Origin: Bacteroidaceae bacterium
GTDB taxonomy: Bacteria; Bacteroidota; Bacteroidia; Bacteroidales; Bacteroidaceae
DNA length: 41,057 nt
NCBI GenBank assembly: GCA_024401115.1
Contig: JAKSLP010000024.1
Span: 1-41,057 of the forward strand
Direction: 5' to 3'
Part shown: positions 35,954 through 41,057 of the stretch, one piece after another
Layout: each line of letters starts with the position of its first letter
Position numbering within the stretch: the first letter of the stretch is position 1
Notes under the pieces: generated by a model
Told to the model about the DNA's origin: nothing
Seen by the model: the letters and a program-made list of their open reading frames with translations, nothing else
Database searches by the model: none
Translations under genes and position numbers: made by a program

Positions 35954-36319
35954 TTAAAGTACTTCTGGAGCCAGTGAAACTACCTTCATATTAACAGCAC
36001 GCAATTCACGAGCTACTGGACCGAAAATACGGCTACCACGAATTTCACCTGCATTATTCAACAGTACGCAGGCATTATCGTCGAAACGAATATAAGAACC
36101 GTCAGCACGACGAATCTCCTTCTTTGTACGAACGATAAGAGCCTTTGAAACGGTACCCTTCTTCATATCACTTGATGGGATCACGCTCTTCACAGTAACG
36201 ACAATCACATCACCAACAGAAGCATAACGGCGACGTGTACCACCTAAAACACGGATACACAGACACTCCTTAGCACCACTGTTGTCACAAACTGTAAGTC
36301 TTGATTCTACCTGTATCAT
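35954..36319 (-). CDS. rplN: 50S ribosomal protein L14
   Basis: 121 residues. Start [18 protein letters not shown], the GDVIVVTVK strand, and the end SLAPEVL are invariant features. Two nt after rpsQ. Confidence 0.98.
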   Translation of the reverse strand: MIQVESRLTVCDNSGAKECLCIRVLGGTRRRYASVGDVIVVTVKSVIPSSDMKKGTVSKALIVRTKKEIRRADGSYIRFDDNACVLLNNAGEIRGSRIFGPVARELRAVNMKVVSLAPEVL

Positions 36320-36321
36320 TT

Positions 36322-36576
36322 TTACTTAGCTCTTTCGACGATTTCTACTAATCTCCATCTCTTAGTTTTACTCAGAGGACGAGTTTCCATAATGCGAACG
36401 GTATCACCAATATTGCACTCATTCTTCTCGTCATGAGCATGGTACTTCTTTGTCTTGCTGACAAACTTACCATAAATAGGGTGCTTCTCCTTAAACTTAG
36501 CAGCAACAGTGATAGACTTCTCCATCTTATTGCTTACTACTACACCCTGACGCTCTTTTCGTAAATTTCTTTCCAT
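36322..36576 (-). CDS. rpsQ: 30S ribosomal protein S17
   Basis: 84 residues, OB-fold. [19 protein letters not shown], the [15 protein letters not shown] loop and [16 protein letters not shown] are diagnostic. Confidence 0.97.
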   Translation of the reverse strand: MERNLRKERQGVVVSNKMEKSITVAAKFKEKHPIYGKFVSKTKKYHAHDEKNECNIGDTVRIMETRPLSKTKRWRLVEIVERAK

Positions 36577-36587
36577 TTTGAACTTAG

Positions 36588-36782
36588 TTATTTAGAAAGT
36601 TCTCTTTGACGCAATTCAGTCTTCAACTGAGCAATACCACGTCTCATCTGCTTAATTGATGCAGAGTTCTCTACTGGAGATACAGAGTGGTTCAACAACA
36701 TCTGGTTGTAATTAGCAACCTCAACTTCAATCTTCTCTGTTAATTCTGCAGTTGATAAATTCTTAATCTCTTCGTTTTTCAT
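36588..36782 (-). CDS. rpmC: 50S ribosomal protein L29
   Basis: 64 residues from ATG 36780-36782; a TTG two codons upstream overlaps rplP. Two-helix hairpin with [17 protein letters not shown] and the second helix [20 protein letters not shown]. It neighbours the peptide-exit tunnel in the 50S subunit. Confidence 0.96.
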   Translation of the reverse strand: MKNEEIKNLSTAELTEKIEVEVANYNQMLLNHSVSPVENSASIKQMRRGIAQLKTELRQRELSK

Positions 36783-36784
36783 AA

Positions 36785-37210
36785 TCAAGCATTTTGATCG
36801 TAATCGCGTCTAACAATAAACTTTGTAGTCACAGGCAACTTCTGTGCGCCTAAGCGCAAAGCCTCTTTTGCAACCTCAAAAGGAACGCCCTCGATTTCAA
36901 TAATGATACGACCTGGAGTAATGTTGAAAACGAAACCCTCTGGAGCACCCTTACCTTTACCCATGCGGACATCTGCAGGCTTCTTTGTGATTGGTTTGTC
37001 AGGGAAGATACGAATCCACAACTGACCCTGACGCTGCATATAACGAGTAACAGCAATACGCGCTGCCTCAATCTGGCGACCGGTAATCCATTTTGTCTGA
37101 AGTGACTTGATACCGAAAGAACCAAATGCAAGCTGGTTACCGCGCTGTGCATTACCCTTTACAGGGCACTTTTGCTGTCTTCTAAATTTAGTCTTTTTAG
37201 GCTGTAACAT
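36785..37210 (-). CDS. rplP: 50S ribosomal protein L16
   Basis: 141 residues. Start [14 protein letters not shown], the [20 protein letters not shown] helix and the [12 protein letters not shown] loop (conserved arginine region near the A-site tRNA) are present. Twenty nt after rpsC. Confidence 0.98.
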   Translation of the reverse strand: MLQPKKTKFRRQQKCPVKGNAQRGNQLAFGSFGIKSLQTKWITGRQIEAARIAVTRYMQRQGQLWIRIFPDKPITKKPADVRMGKGKGAPEGFVFNITPGRIIIEIEGVPFEVAKEALRLGAQKLPVTTKFIVRRDYDQNA

Positions 37211-37230
37211 AATATATAGCTCTAATTAAT

Positions 37231-37962
37231 TCAACGATTGTTGTTCTTCTTGTTACGGAATGGTCTTCCACCCTTATTGTTACCATTGTTACGGCCTGTC
37301 TCCTTTGTAGCTGTGAAGTTAGGAGCTAAATCCTTCTTGCCATAAACCTCGCCACGGCAAATCCAAACCTTAATACCTAACAAACCAACCTTAGTCAGAG
37401 CCTCTGTATGACAATAGTCGATATCAGCACGCAGAGTGTGCAGAGGAGTTCTACCCTCCTTTAACATCTCTGAACGAGCCATTTCAGCACCATTCAAACG
37501 ACCGCAAATCTGAACTTTGATACCCTCAGCACCCATTCTCATGGTATTTGCAATTGCCATCTTAATAGCACGACGGTAAGCTACCTTACCCTCTACCTGA
37601 CGAGCAATGCTGTTAGCAACGATTGTTGCATCCAGTTCAGGCTTTTTAACCTCAAAGATATTGATCTGAATATCCTTGTCAGTAACTTTCTTTAATTCTT
37701 CCTTCAGCTTATCTACCTCAGCTCCGGCCTTACCGATAATTAAACCTGGACGAGCAGTGCAAACTGTAATAGTAACCAATTTCAAGGTTCTTTCAATTAC
37801 AATCTTAGATACACTAGCCTTAGCCAAACGAGCATTTAAGTATTTTCTGATTTTGCTATCTTCAAGCAAGCTATCGCCAAAGTTCTTGCCTCCATACCAG
37901 TTGGAATCCCAACCTCTAACGATACCCAATCTATTGCTAATCGGATTAACTTTCTGTCCCAT
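37231..37962 (-). CDS. rpsC: 30S ribosomal protein S3
   Basis: 243 residues. [13 protein letters not shown], the KH-domain [18 protein letters not shown] (GxxG type) and the GAEMARSEM helix identify it. The C-terminus is an Asn/Gly/Arg/Lys-rich tail (about 25 residues) that is probably disordered. Part of the mRNA entry channel. Confidence 0.97.
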   Translation of the reverse strand: MGQKVNPISNRLGIVRGWDSNWYGGKNFGDSLLEDSKIRKYLNARLAKASVSKIVIERTLKLVTITVCTARPGLIIGKAGAEVDKLKEELKKVTDKDIQINIFEVKKPELDATIVANSIARQVEGKVAYRRAIKMAIANTMRMGAEGIKVQICGRLNGAEMARSEMLKEGRTPLHTLRADIDYCHTEALTKVGLLGIKVWICRGEVYGKKDLAPNFTATKETGRNNGNNKGGRPFRNKKNNNR

Positions 37963-37967
37963 TTTAA

Positions 37968-38369
37968 TTACTTTTCATTAGTTTTTGTATCAACGAACAA
38001 AGTCACATGATTGGAACGCTTGCGAATTCTGTATCCTCTTCCCTGTGGTGCTGGACGCATACGCTTCAAAGTTGCACCACCATCAACAAATATCTTAGTA
38101 ATGAACAATTCGCCAGCCTCAGCCTTACGTTCGTTCTTCTGTTCCCAGTTAGCAATAGCAGAACGCAACAATTTCTCAACGTCTGCAGAAGCAGCCTTAG
38201 TAGAGAACTTCAGCACACCCAGAGCACGGTTTACCTCCATGCCGCGTACCATATCGGCAACAAGGCGCATCTTACGTGGAGATGAAGGGATATTGCGAAG
38301 TGTTGCGGAAAACACGCTCTTTGCAGCTTCCTTATGAGCTTCAGCTGCCAGTCTTTTTCTTGCTCCCAT
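37968..38369 (-). CDS. rplV: 50S ribosomal protein L22
   Basis: 133 residues. N-terminal extension, then [20 protein letters not shown], the tunnel-lining beta hairpin region [22 protein letters not shown] split across two strands, and a HVTLFV terminus. It precedes rpsC by 5 nt. Confidence 0.97.
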   Translation of the reverse strand: MGARKRLAAEAHKEAAKSVFSATLRNIPSSPRKMRLVADMVRGMEVNRALGVLKFSTKAASADVEKLLRSAIANWEQKNERKAEAGELFITKIFVDGGATLKRMRPAPQGRGYRIRKRSNHVTLFVDTKTNEK

Positions 38370-38406
38370 TATATATTTTAATTTTTATACTGATTATTGG
38401 TCCTGA

Positions 38407-38676
38407 TTACTTCTTCTTGTTACCGCCATGACCACGGAAATTACGTGTTGGAGCGAACTCACCCAACTTGTGACCTACCATGTTCTCAGTAATGTAAACA
38501 GGGATAAACTTATTACCATTATGAACTGCAACGGTGTGACCCACAAAATCTGGGGAAATCATTGAAGCTCTAGCCCAAGTCTTAACAACTGTCTTCTTAC
38601 CGCTCTCATTCATGGCAAGAACTTTATTCTCAAGGCTTACATTAATATATGGACCCTTTTTTAATGATCTACTCAT
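38407..38676 (-). CDS. rpsS: 30S ribosomal protein S19
   Basis: 89 residues. [19 protein letters not shown], the [21 protein letters not shown] core and the [20 protein letters not shown] end are conserved. Intergenic gaps are 37 nt to rplV and 20 nt to rplB. Confidence 0.98.
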   Translation of the reverse strand: MSRSLKKGPYINVSLENKVLAMNESGKKTVVKTWARASMISPDFVGHTVAVHNGNKFIPVYITENMVGHKLGEFAPTRNFRGHGGNKKK

Positions 38677-38696
38677 AATTTTCTCAATTAACTTGA

Positions 38697-39521
38697 TTAC
38701 TTATTACATCTTTCGATGATATACTTATTAGAAGCCTTCTTAGGAGTACGTGTCTTAAGACCCTTAGCGTACAAGCCCTTACGTGAACGTGGGTGACCAC
38801 CAGACTGACGACCTTCACCACCACCCATTGGGTGATCAACTGGGTTCATAACAACACCACGGTTGTGAGGACGACGGCCCAACCAACGTGAACGTCCTGC
38901 CTTACCAGAACTTTCCAATGCATGGTCAGAATTACCAACGCTACCGATAGTAGCCTTGCAAGCTGACAAAATCTTACGTGTTTCACCTGAAGGCAACTTA
39001 ATAACGCAATAATCGCCCTCACGAGAGGTCAACTGAGCGAAATTACCAGCAGAACGAACCAGTAATGCACCCTGGCCAGGACGCAACTCAATATTATGAA
39101 TTACAGTACCAACAGGAATGTTAGCCAATGGAAGGCTGTTACCAATCTCTGGCGCAGCATTCTCACCTGACATCAAAGTGCTACCAACTTCCAATCCATT
39201 AGGAGCAATGATATAACGTTTTTCACCATCAGCGTAGAACAACAAAGCAATACGAGCCGAACGGTTTGGATCGTACTCAATTGTCTTTACTACTGCTGGA
39301 ACACCATCCTTCTCTCGCTTAAAATCGATGAAACGGAATTTCTTCTTATGGCCACCGCCAATGTAACGGGCTGTCATCTTACCAGTGTTATTACGACCAC
39401 CAGTTGACTTCTTACCGTAAACGAGAGACTTCTCTGGCACCGCAGCAGTGATTTCCTCGAAGGTGCCAATAATCTTGTGTCTCTGTCCTGGAGTAACAGG
39501 ACTAAATTTTCTTACTGCCAT
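38697..39521 (-). CDS. rplB: 50S ribosomal protein L2
   Basis: 274 residues, needed for subunit association and peptidyl-transferase activity. [12 protein letters not shown] near the start, the central [16 protein letters not shown] strand, and the C-terminal [18 protein letters not shown] loop with the conserved His are present. Confidence 0.98.
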   Translation of the reverse strand: MAVRKFSPVTPGQRHKIIGTFEEITAAVPEKSLVYGKKSTGGRNNTGKMTARYIGGGHKKKFRFIDFKREKDGVPAVVKTIEYDPNRSARIALLFYADGEKRYIIAPNGLEVGSTLMSGENAAPEIGNSLPLANIPVGTVIHNIELRPGQGALLVRSAGNFAQLTSREGDYCVIKLPSGETRKILSACKATIGSVGNSDHALESSGKAGRSRWLGRRPHNRGVVMNPVDHPMGGGEGRQSGGHPRSRKGLYAKGLKTRTPKKASNKYIIERCNK

Positions 39522-39529
39522 TTTCTATA

Positions 39530-39820
39530 TTAAATATTGCTATAAAAATCAATAGTGTCACCATCCTTAAGGGTTACAATTGCCTTCTTGAAAGCGTTAG
39601 TACGACCCTTGATAAGACCAGCACGTGTATAACGAGACTTGTTCTTACCGGCATAGTTCATCGTATTGACATCGACAACTGTAACATTATACAGTGCCTC
39701 TACCTCTTTCTTAATCTCCAACTTGTTGGCATCTGGACGCACAATGAAGCCGAACTTATTCAGCTTCTCTGTAATCGCAGTCATCTTTTCAGTAACCAAC
39801 GGTTTGATAATATATGCCAT
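39530..39820 (-). CDS. rplW: 50S ribosomal protein L23
   Basis: 96 residues. IIKPLVTEKMTAITEK, FIVRPDANKLEIKKEVEALY and VVDVNTMNYAGK fit the family. L23 borders the tunnel exit and is the docking site for trigger factor and SRP. Confidence 0.97.
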   Translation of the reverse strand: MAYIIKPLVTEKMTAITEKLNKFGFIVRPDANKLEIKKEVEALYNVTVVDVNTMNYAGKNKSRYTRAGLIKGRTNAFKKAIVTLKDGDTIDFYSNI

Positions 39821-39833
39821 ATCTATTTAGCTC

Positions 39834-40463
39834 TTATTTTACTAATGTATCCTCTACAGCCTTCAATGCACTTTCAGTCAGCACCAAAGCATCGGCATTT
39901 AATACACTATAGGTATTAAGCGCTGACGCAATAGCTACACTTGCACCCTGCAAGTTTCGGGATGACAAAAATACTGCTTTATTTGCAGCAGGCAATACCA
40001 CCAAAGCCTTCTTGTCAGCAACGTTAATATTATTTAACAAATTTACAAATTCTTTAGTCTTTGGGGTCTCAAAAGTAAAATCCTCAACAATTACGAGAGC
40101 ATTCTCCTGAGCCTTGTATGACAAAGCAGACTTACGAGCCAAAGCCTTAACCTTTTTATTCAACTTGAACCAGTAATCACGTGGCTTAGGACCAAATACG
40201 CGAGCACCGCCAACCAATACTGGAGAATTGATATCACCACGACGAGCACCGCCGCCGCCCTTCTGACGACCAAGCTTACGGGTTGAACCACTCAACTCAC
40301 TTCTTTCCTTTGACTTGTGTGTACCCTGACGCTGATTTGCTAAGAACTGCTTTACATCCAAATAGATAGCGTGATCATTAGGCTCAATTGCAAAAATAGC
40401 ATCATTCAAAGCTACCTTTCTACCGGTATCCTCACCAGTAATCTTATATACGCTTAATTCCAT
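39834..40463 (-). CDS. rplD: 50S ribosomal protein L4
   Basis: 209 residues from ATG 40461-40463; a 12-codon extension runs into rplC. The extended tunnel loop [19 protein letters not shown], followed by [13 protein letters not shown], is diagnostic. In E. coli L4 autoregulates the S10 operon; that leader would lie upstream of this window. Confidence 0.97.
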   Translation of the reverse strand: MELSVYKITGEDTGRKVALNDAIFAIEPNDHAIYLDVKQFLANQRQGTHKSKERSELSGSTRKLGRQKGGGGARRGDINSPVLVGGARVFGPKPRDYWFKLNKKVKALARKSALSYKAQENALVIVEDFTFETPKTKEFVNLLNNINVADKKALVVLPAANKAVFLSSRNLQGASVAIASALNTYSVLNADALVLTESALKAVEDTLVK

Positions 40464-40465
40464 AA

Positions 40466-41057
40466 TTATTTCTCTACGATTACGATTGAACCTTTGCATC
40501 CTGGAACAGAACCCTTAACCAACAGAAGGTTGTGCTCTGGGATAACCTTTAAAACCTGCAAGTTGTGTGTTGTAACACGGTTACCACCCATCTGGCCACC
40601 CATGCGCATGCCCTTAAATACACGAGCTGGATAAGAACAAGCACCGATAGAACCTGGCTTACGCTGACGATTGTGCTGACCGTGAGTAATCTGACCAACA
40701 CCACCAAAGCCGTGACGCTTTACAACACCCTGGAAACCCTTACCCTTAGATGTACCAACAACATCTACGAAACCTGCCTCATTGAACAGTTCAACGGTAA
40801 TGGTGTCACCCAAGTTATACTCGTTGTCATACTTAAACTCTGCCAAGTGCTTCTTTGGGGTTACACCAGCCTTCTTGAAATGGCCCATCATAGGCTTGGT
40901 AGTATTCTTTTCCTTCTTCTCCTGGAAACCTACCTGAACTGCTGCATAACCGTCCTTCTCTACACTCTTTACCTGAGTGACAACACAAGGTCCAACCTCA
41001 ATTACAGTGCATGGTACATTCTTACCCTCGGCACTGAATACGGATGTCATTCCGATT
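40466..41057 (-). CDS. rplC: 50S ribosomal protein L3 (5' end outside window)
   Basis: Partial gene. The open frame continues past the ATG at 41048-41050 to the window edge, where the preceding codons read Ile-Gly before [18 protein letters not shown], matching the KIGMTxxF motif of L3. About 8-10 N-terminal residues are therefore missing, and the internal ATG is not the start. The central [17 protein letters not shown] and [23 protein letters not shown] loop segments are conserved. Confidence 0.96.
   Translation of the reverse strand, partial: IGMTSVFSAEGKNVPCTVIEVGPCVVTQVKSVEKDGYAAVQVGFQEKKEKNTTKPMMGHFKKAGVTPKKHLAEFKYDNEYNLGDTITVELFNEAGFVDVVGTSKGKGFQGVVKRHGFGGVGQITHGQHNRQRKPGSIGACSYPARVFKGMRMGGQMGGNRVTTHNLQVLKVIPEHNLLLVKGSVPGCKGSIVIVEK

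Overview
The window is a stretch of a Bacteroidales chromosome. Three things point to this: recognisable promoters carry the phylum's -7 box TAnnTTTG (the rplM promoter at 19999-20029 has TTTG, 19 nt, then TATCTTTG), ribosome-binding sites are mostly weak or absent, and several lineage-type genes are present (DUF4290, a ~330 aa EF-Ts, MurA with Asp in place of the catalytic Cys, a zinc-ligand-free L36). A Prevotellaceae-like genome is my guess, but the genus cannot be fixed from these genes. Almost all of it is core housekeeping DNA. I see no tRNA, rRNA, CRISPR array, transposase, integrase or phage gene.

Layout. (1) 1-2366 is the accessory-looking end: a short DUF3244-like ORF and a TPR/transmembrane/HTH regulator, whose upstream regions share an AGGTGTAC box at identical spacing from the -7 box. 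(2) 2367-5332 holds a DUF554 membrane protein and groES-groEL, with an intergenic repeat patch between the chaperonin genes and a palindrome plus sigma-54-like element upstream. (3) 5333-12851 is a tightly packed minus-strand operon, tsaB-DUF4290-murA-rimM-(short membrane protein)-dxr-rseP-hisS. It mixes tRNA modification and charging, peptidoglycan precursors, isoprenoids and membrane proteolysis. (4) 12940-15892 is the divergent plus-strand operon yicC-gmk-nadD-menA, read from a mirror-image promoter pair. (5) 15889-19871 on the minus strand is rplM-rpsI-rpsB-tsf, then a terminator, then a fumarylacetoacetase-family gene and ispF. (6) 20115-26530 holds an AraC regulator, a large receiver/PEP-synthase-like ATP-grasp protein, gdhA, an RlpA-like protein and a glycine-zipper lipoprotein. 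(7) 26604-41057 is the complete tail of the S10-spc-alpha ribosomal super-operon, from rplC (cut by the window edge) to rplQ, ending in a strong terminator.

Regulation visible in the sequence: structured leaders upstream of rplM and rpsD, in the positions of known Bacteroidia L13 and S4 autoregulatory leaders; a comparable, possibly undescribed leader upstream of rpsB; four rho-independent terminators; and the paired operator system at the left end, which is the best candidate for something undescribed. One region, the G-saturated segment of yicC at 13647-13700, looks like sequencing or assembly error rather than biology.
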